Assembly (NCBI RefSeq): GCF_041435115.1
Contig: NZ_CP108046.1
Span: 1,984,001 to 2,048,000 of the forward strand
Direction of reading: 5' to 3'
From: Streptomyces sp. NBC_00289
GTDB lineage: Bacteria; Actinomycetota; Actinomycetes; Streptomycetales; Streptomycetaceae
DNA: 64,000 bases
Below the pieces are notes generated by a model that ran no database searches, was not told the origin of the DNA, and saw only the letters and a list, made by a program, of their open reading frames with translations. Positions 24,719-35,220 of this stretch are shown piece by piece; the first letter of the stretch is position 1; every line of letters starts with the position of its first letter. The translations under genes were made by a program, and so were the position numbers.

Positions 24719-25213
24719 TCAGGTGCGGCCCTCCCGCTCCTGCGCCGCCTTGAGGGCGCCGGACGGGGCGGTCCAGCGGGCCCGTACGACGCGATGGCCC
24801 GCACGTTCCGCGTCCGCGCACACCAGTTCGTCGTCGTCGACGAGCACGCGGATCTCCCGGGTGCGGGCGAGCCGGCCGAGGATCTCCAGCTTGGTGCGCC
24901 GGGCGGGCCTGCGGTCGTCGTTGCGGCGCATGTGGACGCGGCCCTCGGGGAGCCCGTGCGCGGCGAGCCAGTCCAGCGTGTCGCGCCGGCAGCGCTCCGG
25001 CCGCCCGGTGAGGTAGACGATCTCGCACTCCCGCGCGCTCTCCCGCACCAGCTGGACACCCTCCGGGATCGGCGGGTCCTGCGGCGCGGCGGCGAAGAAG
25101 GCGTCCCAGTCCCTTGGCGAGCGCTCCAGGAACGGCTGCCGGTGCGCCGTGTCGGCGAGGGTGTTGTCGAGGTCGAACACGGCGAGCGGGAGCGCACTGC
25201 TGCTGTCGGTCAC
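24719..25213 (-). CDS. HAD-superfamily phosphatase (polynucleotide-kinase 3'-phosphatase-like)
   Basis: 164 residues of the HAD fold: motif I VFDLDNTLADT with the nucleophile Asp, motif II VYLTGRPERCR, then TKLEILGRLA and motif III-like VLVDDDELVC. The arrangement resembles the phosphatase domain of T4-type polynucleotide kinase, which removes 3' phosphates from nucleic acid ends; no kinase domain is fused. GTG start at 25213, weak ribosome-binding site. Divergent from the PL9 gene with a 20-bp inverted repeat between. Substrate unproven. Confidence 0.75.
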   Translation of the reverse strand: MTDSSSALPLAVFDLDNTLADTAHRQPFLERSPRDWDAFFAAAPQDPPIPEGVQLVRESARECEIVYLTGRPERCRRDTLDWLAAHGLPEGRVHMRRNDDRRPARRTKLEILGRLARTREIRVLVDDDELVCADAERAGHRVVRARWTAPSGALKAAQEREGRT

Positions 25214-25228
25214 ACGACTCAGCCTAGG

Positions 25229-25288
25229 CCTGTCGTCACCTTCCCGTCGTCGCCCGGAGGGCGAGGCGGACGGGAAGGTGACGACAGG
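25229..25288. repeat. 20-bp perfect inverted repeat between divergent genes
   Basis: Arm 25229-25248 (CCTGTCGTCACCTTCCCGTC) mirrors arm 25269-25288 exactly, and the 20-nt loop contains a second small hairpin CGCCC-GGA-GGGCG. It lies in the 174-bp region holding both promoters, so a simple terminator role is unlikely. Confidence 0.92.
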
Positions 25289-25387
25289 ACCCGGGAGCTT
25301 CCCGGCAGACCTCGCACCCCGGCAACCTCCGCGCCGCGGGCGGCCACTGTGATGCGACATGGCAGTCAGTCGGAGGCGGGAGGCCCC

Positions 25388-26593
25388 ATGCGCAACACGG
25401 CGATCTGGACGGCGGCGGTCACGGGAGCGGCACTGATGTCGGTGCTGGGCCCGGCGAACGGGGCAGCCGCGGCGCCCACGACCCTGGTGGTGGCGGTGGG
25501 CGGGAACGACTCCGCCGCCGGCACCCTCGCCCAGCCCCTGCGGACCATTCAGCGGGCGGTGGACCTGGCGAGGGCCGGTGACGTCATCGCCGTACGCGGC
25601 GGCACGTACGCCCTCACCGAAAACATCACCATCACCACCTCGGGCACGGCGTCCCAGCCCATCACCCTCGGCGCCTACCAGGGCGAGCGCGTGGTCGTCG
25701 ACGGCGAGCGGCTGGCCGCGAGCCACACGCCGGTCGGCGGCAGCATCCCGCGCGCGGAGCGCGGGGCGGTCCACCAGGAGGCGTCGTACTGGCGGATCTC
25801 CGACCTGGAGATCGTCAACGGCCCGTACGGCGTGTACTGCGACGGCTGCAACGGCAACGTGTTCACGCGCCTGTCCACGCACGACAACTACGAGTCCGGT
25901 TTCCAGCTCCAGGGTTCCTCCAGCGGCAACCAGATCCTGAACCTGGACAGTTACGCCAACCGCGACCCGCGCAAGAACGGCGAGAGCGCCGACGGTCTGG
26001 CCGTCAAGGAGGGCAGCGGCAACGGCAACGTGGTGCGGGGCGCGCGGCTGTGGAACAACGTCGACGACGGCTTCGACGCCTGGAAGTTCGCCTCGCCGGT
26101 CCTCGTCGAGAACACGGTCGCGTACGGCAACGGTGTCAACCGGTGGAACTTCCCGGACTTCGCCGGTGACGGCAACGGCTTCAAGCTGGGCGGGGGCAGC
26201 CCGGCACCCGCCGTCGCGCACACCCTGCGCAACAGCCTCGCCTTCGGGAACGCGGCGCACGGATTCACCGACAACGGCAATCCGGGCGCGCTCGCGCTGA
26301 CCCGGGACAGCACGTACGCGAACGGGGGCACGGGCTTCGACGTCGACACCTCGGGCGGGAAAGCCGTCCTCACCGGCAACCTCTCGGTCGCCGACTTCAG
26401 GGCCGTGGCGCTGGGCTCGGCCACCACGTCCAGCGGCAACTCCTGGAACCTGGGCGGGACATGGAACGCCGCCTCGGTGCTGAGCACGGACCCGGCTCCG
26501 CTCACCGGGCCGCGCGCGGCGGACGGCTCCCTGCCGGCGGCAGCGGTGTTCCTGGTCCCGCGCAACGGCGCGAACGTCGGCGCACGGTTCTGA
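25388..26593 (+). CDS. Secreted PL9-like pectate lyase / parallel beta-helix protein
   Basis: 401-residue exported protein. Signal peptide MRNTAIWTAAVTGAALMSVL ends in GAAAA. The body is a right-handed beta-helix with LRTIQRAVDLARAGDVIAVR at its start and the PL9 calcium/catalytic region NRDPRKNGESADGLAVKEGS and RLWNNVDDGFDAWKFASP (candidate catalytic Lys in AVKEG). Predicted to cleave polygalacturonate by beta-elimination outside the cell. ATG 25388 follows GGGAGG. Ends at a shared terminator with the convergent nucleotidyltransferase gene. Confidence 0.85.
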   Translation: MRNTAIWTAAVTGAALMSVLGPANGAAAAPTTLVVAVGGNDSAAGTLAQPLRTIQRAVDLARAGDVIAVRGGTYALTENITITTSGTASQPITLGAYQGERVVVDGERLAASHTPVGGSIPRAERGAVHQEASYWRISDLEIVNGPYGVYCDGCNGNVFTRLSTHDNYESGFQLQGSSSGNQILNLDSYANRDPRKNGESADGLAVKEGSGNGNVVRGARLWNNVDDGFDAWKFASPVLVENTVAYGNGVNRWNFPDFAGDGNGFKLGGGSPAPAVAHTLRNSLAFGNAAHGFTDNGNPGALALTRDSTYANGGTGFDVDTSGGKAVLTGNLSVADFRAVALGSATTSSGNSWNLGGTWNAASVLSTDPAPLTGPRAADGSLPAAAVFLVPRNGANVGARF

Positions 26594-26651
26594 CGGCGCT
26601 CCGGCGGGGGTGTTGACCTCGCGCTCTCCTGAGTGTGCTCGTGCAGGCCTT

Positions 26652-26687
26652 GCCCGGCCGGGGTCGGCGCGCCGACCCCGGCCGGGC
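26652..26687. terminator. 36-bp perfect palindrome, bidirectional terminator
   Basis: Two 18-nt arms meet with no spacer at TCGGCG|CGCCGA. It lies between the convergent PL9 and nucleotidyltransferase genes, 4 bp from the latter's stop codon, so it can terminate both. Confidence 0.88.
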
Positions 26688-26690
26688 CGT

Positions 26691-27377
26691 TCAGCGGCCT
26701 TCGGGCCGGTAGAAGTGCTCGCGGACCCGGCGCAGCCACGCTTCGGCCGCCGCTTCCTCGGGCCGCTCCGGCAGCGCGCTGCGCCGCTCGCCGAAGGCGG
26801 CCTCGTAGTGGCTGAGCAGGGGCCGCGCGGCGGAGGCGTCGGCGGCGACACGCTCTCCGAACGCGTGGTACTCCTCGGGGTCCTCCACGCGGATCGTGAG
26901 CCGCCCCGTGGTGTACAGCTCCAGGCCCTGGTGGCACAGCCGCTTCAGGTGCCGGGCGTGCTTCGCGGTCCGTCCGGCCGGGCGGGAGCCGTCACCGCGG
27001 GCCTCCAGCCGGCGGAACTGCTGGGTGGCGTAACCGAGATAGGCGGCCCGGACCCGCTGGGCGCCGAGCAGCGAGGTGCGGATGCCGATCAGCTCGTCGC
27101 CGAGCGGCGTGCGCACCTCGTACAGCTCGTCCGGCAGCCACACCAGTTCCATGGCGGTCGGGTTGCCCCCCAGCGCGAGCCGGCACCACTTGGCGGCCTC
27201 GTGCAGGGTGGTGTCGGGCGCCGTGCCGACGTGGGACTCCTTCGGCGTGTGCAGGCCGTGCAGGGCCTCGGTGGGCGCGGCGAACACACCGAGCCGGTCG
27301 ATGTCGGAACCCTCGTGGGCGAGCCCGTACGCGGTCGAACCGACGATGCCGGACAGCAGGACGTTGGGGACGGTCAC
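26691..27377 (-). CDS. DNA polymerase beta-like nucleotidyltransferase family protein
   Basis: 228 residues. The N-terminus has the nucleotidyltransferase signature LLSGIVGSTAYGLAHEGSDI followed by DRLGV (GS motif and DxD metal residues). Further motifs are AKWCRLALGGNPTAMELVWL and an all-helical C-terminus (KHARHLKRLCHQGLELY). This is the family annotated as predicted nucleotidyltransferase (RlaP-like); substrates are unknown. GTG start at 27377 follows AGGAAGG. It shares a terminator with the PL9 gene. Confidence 0.78.
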   Translation of the reverse strand: MTVPNVLLSGIVGSTAYGLAHEGSDIDRLGVFAAPTEALHGLHTPKESHVGTAPDTTLHEAAKWCRLALGGNPTAMELVWLPDELYEVRTPLGDELIGIRTSLLGAQRVRAAYLGYATQQFRRLEARGDGSRPAGRTAKHARHLKRLCHQGLELYTTGRLTIRVEDPEEYHAFGERVAADASAARPLLSHYEAAFGERRSALPERPEEAAAEAWLRRVREHFYRPEGR

Positions 27378-27544
27378 GGTGGGCCGCCTTCCTGAACTGG
27401 GTGACGAGGGTGACGTGGGTGACGGGCCGCGCGTGGCCGGCCCGCGGGCGTGCCCCATTGTGATGACCTGCGGGAATCGCGGTCACCTGGTTTTCGCCGG
27501 GGACGCGCTGGGAATGCCCCGGCCCGCCACGCGTTGAACCCGGT

Positions 27545-28543
27545 GTGAGTTCCGTGATCGCCGCCGCCCGTTTCTCCGTCCTCGACCGCTCCCGCACCCG
27601 CGAGGGGCACACGAACGCCGAGGCGCTGCGCGACACCGTACGGCTGGCACGGGAGCTGGAGGGGCTCGGCTATCACCGGTTCTGGGTGTCCGAGCACCAT
27701 GGCGTGCCCGGGGTCGCCGGTTCCGCGCCGACCGTGCTGGCCGCCGCCGTGGCCGCCGCGACCCGGACGATCCGGGTCGGCACCGGCGGCGTGATGCTGC
27801 CCAACCACCAACCGCTCGTCGTGGCCGAGCAGTTCGGGGTGCTGGAGTCCCTCTTCCCCGGACGGATCGACATGGGGCTGGGACGGTCCGTCGGCTTCAC
27901 GGACGGGGTCCGCAAAGCCCTGGGGCGCGACAAGGGTGACGCCGAGGACTTCGCCGGACAGCTCGACGAACTGCTCGGCTGGTTCCGGGGCACGTCCGCG
28001 ACCGGAGTGCACGCACGGCCCGCCGAGGGGCTGACCGTGCCGCCGTTCGTCCTGGCCATGGGCGAGGGTGCCGCCGTCGCGGCCCGGGCGGGCCTGCCGA
28101 TGGTGATCGGCGATCTGCGCGACCGCGAGAGGATGCGGCGCGGCATCGATCGCTATCGAGCGGCGTTCCGGCCCTCGCCGTGGGCGCGGGAGCCGTACGT
28201 CGTGATCTCCGGCACGATCGCGGTGGCCGCCACGCCCGCCGAGGCGCGACGGCTGCTGATCCCGGAGGCCTGGTCGATGGCGTACTCGCGCACCCACGGC
28301 ACCTTCCCGCCGCTGCCGCCCGCCGAGCGCGTCGAGGCGCTCACCATGAGCGCCAGGGAACGCGGCTTCTACGACTCCGGCCTCGCCGGACACATCGCCG
28401 GCACCGAGGAACAGGTCGCCCACGAACTGGAGACGCTGCTCAAGGAGACGGGCGCCCAGGAACTCCTCGTCACCACCAGCACATACGACCGCGAGGCCCT
28501 GCTGAACTCCTACCGCCGCCTCGCCCACGTCATCACCGACTAG
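27545..28543 (+). CDS. LLM-class flavin-dependent oxidoreductase
   Basis: 332-residue luciferase-like monooxygenase family protein using FMN or F420: RFSVLDRSRTREGHTNAEAL, LGYHRFWVSEHHGVPGVAGS, IRVGTGGVMLPNHQPLVVAE and FPGRIDMGLGRS are the barrel and cofactor motifs. Cytoplasmic. GTG start at 27545, no clear Shine-Dalgarno, so it may be leaderless. It stands alone. The 84-bp gap to the convergent plsC-like gene has only an imperfect GC-rich hairpin. The alkane or sulfonate type of substrate cannot be predicted. Confidence 0.9.
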   Translation: MSSVIAAARFSVLDRSRTREGHTNAEALRDTVRLARELEGLGYHRFWVSEHHGVPGVAGSAPTVLAAAVAAATRTIRVGTGGVMLPNHQPLVVAEQFGVLESLFPGRIDMGLGRSVGFTDGVRKALGRDKGDAEDFAGQLDELLGWFRGTSATGVHARPAEGLTVPPFVLAMGEGAAVAARAGLPMVIGDLRDRERMRRGIDRYRAAFRPSPWAREPYVVISGTIAVAATPAEARRLLIPEAWSMAYSRTHGTFPPLPPAERVEALTMSARERGFYDSGLAGHIAGTEEQVAHELETLLKETGAQELLVTTSTYDREALLNSYRRLAHVITD

Positions 28544-28627
28544 CCACCCGGCGCCCGGCGGGGGCACGTCTGCCGGCCTGGTCATGCCGTCGAGCGGGCC
28601 CGGCCCACGCCGGCGGTGCCCCGTTTC

Positions 28628-29437
28628 TCAGGCGACCAACGACGCGTGGATCCGGTCGAGTTCGGGGGTGGTCGTGGGTTGTTGGGCCGCCAGGGCCAGT
28701 GTCCGGCGGTTCGGGTGGGTGTTCGGGGGGATGGCGGGGCGTATCTCCACGTCGGCCACCAGGCCGCGGGCCGACACCACCCGCCACACCGAGGCGAGCA
28801 GGGTGTCCTCGCCGACGAAGGCGGGCGCCGTGCTGGCCCCTCCCCCGGCGACGCGGTAGCCCAGACGCACCGGCTGCACCGGGACGCCCGCGTCGAGGGC
28901 GGCCTGGAACACGGCCCGGCGGAAGCTGCCGTGGGCGCGGCCGCACCAGGTGCTTCCCTCGGGGAAGGCCACGACCGCGCCGCCGCCGCGCAGTACCGCC
29001 GCGATCCGGCCGACCGTGTCCGGGAGCGCGCGCAGCCGGTCGCGGTCGATGAACAGGGTGGCGCGGGCGGCGATCGGCCCCGCCACGGGCCACCGCCGGA
29101 TCTCGGCCTTCGCCACCATCCGGGCCGGGCGTACGGCGGCCAGCAGCGGGATGTCCAGCCAGGAGATGTGGTTGGCGACCAGGAGCAGACCGCCGTCGGA
29201 CGCCGCGGCGCCGGTGACGCGGACCCGCACCCCGGCGGCCCGGACGATCGTCCGGGCCCACCACCTCACCGGCCCGGCGGGCATCCACCCGCCGAACGGC
29301 GACAGCGCGGCCCCGACGGCCACCAGGGCCGTGACCGCCGCCAGCCGCAGCACGGCACGCGGTACGGCCGTGACCGGCCCCCTCGGTTCCAGGCACGCCC
29401 GCGGGGTGCAGGGCGCGGTGGGCAGCCAGCCGCTCAT
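28628..29437 (-). CDS. olsA: 1-acyl-sn-glycerol-3-phosphate acyltransferase family, probable lyso-ornithine lipid acyltransferase
   Basis: 269-residue PlsC-type O-acyltransferase with a membrane segment near the N-terminus (VLRLAAVTALVAVGAALSPF). The HX4D motif ANHISWLDIPLL and VVAFPEGSTWCG motif are intact. Its ATG overlaps the stop of the upstream GNAT gene (TGATG-type overlap at 29437-29439), the usual OlsB-OlsA pairing, in which OlsA adds the second acyl chain to lyso-ornithine lipid. The pair is next to sdhCAB, as I recall for S. coelicolor. Confidence 0.82.
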   Translation of the reverse strand: MSGWLPTAPCTPRACLEPRGPVTAVPRAVLRLAAVTALVAVGAALSPFGGWMPAGPVRWWARTIVRAAGVRVRVTGAAASDGGLLLVANHISWLDIPLLAAVRPARMVAKAEIRRWPVAGPIAARATLFIDRDRLRALPDTVGRIAAVLRGGGAVVAFPEGSTWCGRAHGSFRRAVFQAALDAGVPVQPVRLGYRVAGGGASTAPAFVGEDTLLASVWRVVSARGLVADVEIRPAIPPNTHPNRRTLALAAQQPTTTPELDRIHASLVA

Positions 29438-30207
29438 CAGGCCGGGACGAGCGAGAGGAAGTGCCGCAGATAGCGCGGGTCCACCCGGCGCATCGACAGC
29501 AGCACGTACAGGTCGGCGACGCCGAAGGCCGTGTCGTGGGCGGGTTCGGCGCAGACCCATGCACCCAGGCGCAGGTAGCCGCGCAGCAGCGGGGGCAGTT
29601 CGGTGCGGGCGGGACGGGACAGGCCCTCGGCGTTCCAGGGCAGCAGCGGCCTGACCCGGAACTCCGGCGGGGCGAGGTGCTTGGCGCGGACCCGGTCCCA
29701 GCTGGCGGCGGCCAGGGCGCCCCCGTCGGCGAGCGGGATGGAACAGCAGCCGGCGAGCCACTCGTGGCCGCGGCCGGTCATGTAGCGGGCGATACCGGCC
29801 CAGATGAGCCCGATGACCGCGCCGTCGCGGTGGTCGGGGTGCACGCAGGAGCGGCCGACCTCGACGAGTCCGGGACGGATCGGGTCGAGCGGGGTGAGGT
29901 CGAACTCGCTCTCCGAGTAGAGGCGTCCGGCGATCGCGGCCCGTTCCGGCGGCAGCAGCCGGTAGGTGCCGACCACCTGCCCGGTGCCGGTGTCCCGGAC
30001 GAGCAGGTGGTCGCAGTACGCGTCGAAGGCGTCGGCGTCCAGGCCGGGCTGCGGGGTGGGCAGCAGGGCACCCATCTCTCCGGCGAACACGTCGTGCCGC
30101 AGCCGCTGCGCGGCGCGTACGTCGGCCTCGTCGCGGGCGAGGGCGACGGTGTAGCGGACGGGTGCCTCGGGCTGCGAGGGGCGGTCGAGGGTCGTAACGC
30201 CGGTCAT
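29437..30207 (-). CDS. olsB: GNAT-fold L-ornithine N-alpha-acyltransferase
   Basis: 256 residues of the acyl-ACP-dependent GNAT branch: VRAAQRLRHDVFAGEMGALL, FDAYCDHLLVRDTGTGQVVG, TYRLLPPERA, VEVGRSCVHPDHRDGAVIGL and WLAGCCSIPLADGG. OlsB joins a 3-hydroxyacyl chain to ornithine, the first step to ornithine lipids that replace phospholipid under phosphate limitation. ATG 30207 has AGGAG upstream. Cotranscribed with the PlsC-type gene. A Pho box was not recognised in the 220-bp gap upstream. Confidence 0.83.
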   Translation of the reverse strand: MTGVTTLDRPSQPEAPVRYTVALARDEADVRAAQRLRHDVFAGEMGALLPTPQPGLDADAFDAYCDHLLVRDTGTGQVVGTYRLLPPERAAIAGRLYSESEFDLTPLDPIRPGLVEVGRSCVHPDHRDGAVIGLIWAGIARYMTGRGHEWLAGCCSIPLADGGALAAASWDRVRAKHLAPPEFRVRPLLPWNAEGLSRPARTELPPLLRGYLRLGAWVCAEPAHDTAFGVADLYVLLSMRRVDPRYLRHFLSLVPA

Positions 30208-30349
30208 AGCACTCTCCTGGTCACGGGCCGGGTTCGGGGACGACGGCCGTACCCCCTGTTTCTTCCGAAACCGGTTGGCGTGTACGTGACGTGCGCCGGG
30301 AGAGCGGATGTGGGAACGCTGAATGCCTGGGGCGCCCCGGAAAGCCAGA

Positions 30350-30382
30350 CGGGACCGGGGATGAGCACCACTCCCGGTCCCG
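30350..30382 (-). terminator. Stem-loop terminator after sdhB
   Basis: CGGGACCGGG, a 13-nt loop, then CCCGGTCCCG. It lies 46 bp downstream of the sdhB stop on the minus strand and ends the sdhCAB transcript. Confidence 0.75.
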
Positions 30383-30427
30383 CCCGTCCGCCTGCTCGGC
30401 GAACGTTCTCTCGTGTCCTGGACGGAC

Positions 30428-31173
30428 CTACCGCTTGGCCACCTTCCGCGTGGCCCGCAGCCATTCCTTGTTCATGCCGGTGATGGACACCAGCGGAATC
30501 CCCTTGGGGCAGGCCGTCGCGCACTCACCCGCCAGCGTGCATCCGCCGAAGCCCTCCTCGTCCATCTGGGCCACCATGTCCAGCACGCGTGTCTCCCGCT
30601 CGGGCGCGCCCTGCGGCAGCACGTTGAGGTGGTTGACCTTGGCGGAGGTGAACAGCATCGCCGCCCCGTTGGGGCAGGCGGCCACGCACGCACCGCACCC
30701 GATGCACTCCGCGTGCTCGAACGCGAAGTCGGCGTCCGGCTTCGGTACGGGCGTGGCGTGGGCCTCGGGCGCGGCCCCCGTCGGCGCGGTGACGTAGCCG
30801 CCGGCCTGGATGATGCGGTCGAAGGCCGACCGGTCGACGACCAGGTCCTTGATCACCGGGAAGGCGGAGGCCCGCCACGGCTCGATGTCGATCGTGTCGC
30901 CGTCGGAGAAGGACCGCATGTGCAGCTGGCAGGTGGTGGTGCGCTCGGGTCCGTGCGCGTCGCCGTTGATGACGAGCGAGCAGGCGCCGCAGATGCCCTC
31001 GCGGCAGTCGTGGTCGAAGGCGACCGGGTCCTCGCCGCTGAGGATGAGCTGCTCGTTGAGGGTGTCCAGCATCTCCAGGAAGGACATGTCGGTGGAGATG
31101 CCGTCCACCTCGTAGGTGGACATGGCGCCTTCGGCGTCGGCGTTCTTCTGCCGCCAGACGCGCAGGGTGAGCT

Positions 31174-31177
<4 letters not shown>
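30428..31177 (-). CDS. sdhB: Succinate dehydrogenase/fumarate reductase iron-sulfur subunit
   Basis: 249 residues carrying the three Fe-S centres: plant-type [2Fe-2S] ligands in [15 protein letters not shown], then [4Fe-4S] and [3Fe-4S] ligands in [15 protein letters not shown] and ECATACPKG. It passes electrons from the flavoprotein to the membrane cytochrome. ATG 31177 overlaps the sdhA stop by four bases. The N-terminal length ([10 protein letters not shown]) is normal for the actinobacterial type. Confidence 0.95.
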
Positions 31178-33150
<1,973 letters not shown>

Positions 33151-33151
33151 T

Positions 33152-33859
33152 TCAGCTCACCACTCCGGTCATGACGCCCACGGGTACGGCGATGAAGCCG
33201 GCCGTGAGCAGCAGCGCGAGGATGTCGGCGACGGTCTTGAGGGCACGGTCGCGGGCGCGGCTGCCGACGCCGAGGGTCTGGGCGGCGCTCCAGAAGCCGT
33301 GCCGCACGTGCAGGCCGAGGGCGAGCATCGCCACGATGTAGACGAGGTCGCCGTACCAGGTGGAGAAGGTGTCCACGACGTTCTGGTACGGGTGACCCTC
33401 CTGGAAGCCGCCCGGGTGCGCGGTGCCGGTCGTCAGGTCGAGCAGGTGCCACACGATGAACAGGCCGAGGATGATCCCGCCCCAGCGCATGGTGCGCGTC
33501 GCGTAGCTCGCCCGCGCCTTCTTGTGGACGTACTTGCTCGGCCGTGCCCTGATGTCACGGCGGCTGAGCTGGTAGGCGGACGTGGCGTGGGCGACGACCG
33601 CCACCACCAGCACGACGCGGATCAGCCACAGCGTCCACTCGTCGTGCATGAACGGCTCGCCGACCGTGCGCAGCCAGTGGGCGTAGTGGTTGAACTCGCC
33701 CGCCCCGAAGAAGATCTTCAGGTTTCCGATCATGTGGACGACCAGGTACAGCAGCATGATCAGGCCGCTGACCGCCATCACTGTCTTCTTGCCGACGGAG
33801 CTGTCCCACACGCTGCGTGCCATGGACGGTCGTCGGTCCGTCCGCGTTGCCAGAGCCAT
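33152..33859 (-). CDS. sdhC: Succinate dehydrogenase cytochrome b subunit (B. subtilis type)
   Basis: 235-residue membrane anchor of the succinate:menaquinone type with five membrane helices ([99 protein letters not shown]). The histidines in LVVHMIG, VVAHATS, VWHLLD and GLHVRHG are the likely ligands of two haems. It starts at ATG 33859, 94 bp from the divergent LysR gene. No separate sdhD, as expected for this type. Confidence 0.94.
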   Translation of the reverse strand: MALATRTDRRPSMARSVWDSSVGKKTVMAVSGLIMLLYLVVHMIGNLKIFFGAGEFNHYAHWLRTVGEPFMHDEWTLWLIRVVLVVAVVAHATSAYQLSRRDIRARPSKYVHKKARASYATRTMRWGGIILGLFIVWHLLDLTTGTAHPGGFQEGHPYQNVVDTFSTWYGDLVYIVAMLALGLHVRHGFWSAAQTLGVGSRARDRALKTVADILALLLTAGFIAVPVGVMTGVVS

Positions 33860-33919
33860 GTCTCAGCACGCTACGGGCCCCCACCTCCATCGGTCCAAGA
33901 CATGGAATGGCTCGTTTCG

Positions 33920-33934
33920 ATAGGCAACAACTAT
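33920..33934. promoter_or_regulatory. LysR-type operator between sdhC and lysR
   Basis: ATAG-N7-CTAT, an AT-richer dyad containing the T-N11-A core (T33921 to A33933). It lies 20 bp before the LysR ATG in the 94-bp divergent region, the classical position for autoregulation and for control of the divergent operon. Confidence 0.65.
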
Positions 33935-33953
33935 TGGCGTCTACCATGACGGT

Positions 33954-34838
33954 ATGCAGCTCCAGCAGCTCCAGTACTTCGTGGCGGTCGCCGAGACCCG
34001 GCACTTCACCCGGGCCGCGGACCTGGTCCATGTCGCGCAGCCGTCGCTCTCCCAGCAGATCAAGGCCCTCGAGCGGGAGCTCGGAGCGGATCTGTTCCTG
34101 CGGGCCCGCGGCAACATCACACTGACCGACGCGGGCGAGGCGCTGCTGCCGCTGGCCCGGCGCATCCTGGCCGACGCGGACACGGCCCGCCACGAGGTGC
34201 AGGAACTGGTGCAGCTGCGCAGCGGCCGGGTCCGGCTGGGCGCCACCCCGAGCGTGTGCACCGGTCTGCTGCCGGACGTGCTGCGCGCCTTCCACGACCG
34301 GTACCCGGGCATCCGGCTGCTGATCGAGGAGGGCGGCTCGCACGATCTCGTACGGGAACTGGCCCGCGGCGCACTCGATCTCGCCCTCGTCGTCCTGCCG
34401 CTGCCGAGCCCGTCCCCGGCGCTCACCACGGTGGAGCTCCTGCGCGAGGACCTGGTCGTGGTGTCGTCGCCGGAGGCACCCGCACCCGGGCGGGGCCGGC
34501 GCACCGTCCAGGTCGCCGATCTGGAGGGCGAGCGCATGGTGATGTTCCGGCACGGCTACGACCTGCGGGAACTGACCGTGGCCGCGTGCCGCGCCGAGGG
34601 CTTCGAGCCGGACTTCGCGGTGGAGGGCGGGGAGATGGACGCGGTACTGGGGTTCGTACGGGCAGGGCTGGGCGTGGCCGTCGTACCGCGCATGGTGGCC
34701 GCCCGGTCGGGACGCGGCCTGCGGGTGACCCCCTTGGCCCGCCCGGCCCTGCACCGCACCATCGCCCTGGCCCACCGCAGCGACGTGGCACCACCCCGGG
34801 CGGCGCGCGAGCTGCAACGGATGCTGCTGGAACGGTGA
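33954..34838 (+). CDS. LysR-family transcriptional regulator
   Basis: 294 residues. N-terminal winged HTH MQLQQLQYFVAVAETRHFTR and VAQPSLSQQIKALERELGAD are canonical; the rest is the two-lobed co-inducer domain (SGRVRLGATPSVCTGLLPDV, DLALVVLPLPSP, GLGVAVVPRMV). Divergent from sdhCAB, so it probably regulates respiration genes, but the inducer is unknown. The 3' end is unusual: the sequence coding the last ~40 residues is repeated downstream twice as 134-bp copies (34704-35105), past the stop codon. Confidence 0.92.
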   Translation: MQLQQLQYFVAVAETRHFTRAADLVHVAQPSLSQQIKALERELGADLFLRARGNITLTDAGEALLPLARRILADADTARHEVQELVQLRSGRVRLGATPSVCTGLLPDVLRAFHDRYPGIRLLIEEGGSHDLVRELARGALDLALVVLPLPSPSPALTTVELLREDLVVVSSPEAPAPGRGRRTVQVADLEGERMVMFRHGYDLRELTVAACRAEGFEPDFAVEGGEMDAVLGFVRAGLGVAVVPRMVAARSGRGLRVTPLARPALHRTIALAHRSDVAPPRAARELQRMLLER

Positions 34839-35190
34839 GCGGCCCGGGTCCCGAGGTCGGCCCACGGGTGACCCGGCCGACCCTGCACCGCACCATCGCC
34901 CCGGCCCACCGCAGCGACGTGGCACCACCCCGGGCGGCACGCGAGCTGCAACGGATGCTGCTGGAACGGTGAGCGACCCGGGTCCCGAGGTCGGCCCACG
35001 GGTGACCCGGCCGACCCTGCACCGCACCATCGCCCCGGCCCACCGCAGCGACGTGGCACCACCCCGGGCGGCACGCGAGCTGCAACGGATGCTGCTGGAA
35101 CGGTGAGCGGCCGCCTGGTCGGCACGCGGCCTGCGGCTGACCTGGCAGACCCGGCCGCAACGGAGGTTGTGGCGCATGCCGCCTGAACGG
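34704..35190. repeat. 134-bp tandem copies of the LysR gene 3' end
   Basis: Three 134-bp units (starting about 34704, 34838 and 34972) share the coding end LHRTIA-AHRSDVAPPRAAREL-QRMLLER-stop and following intergenic bases; units two and three are near-identical. A fourth, degenerate piece runs to about 35190. Because 134 is not a multiple of three and each copy keeps its stop, copies two and three are non-coding. They fill the gap to the next gene at 35221. Confidence 0.92.
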
Positions 35191-35220
35191 TGAGCGGTCA
35201 GCCGACGTGCGCGACCCCCG

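Noticed and set aside
34838-35105. Small coding genes formed by the lysR 3' copies
   Set aside because: Copies have no start codon or ribosome-binding site, and each carries the parent stop; they read as duplicated non-coding DNA.
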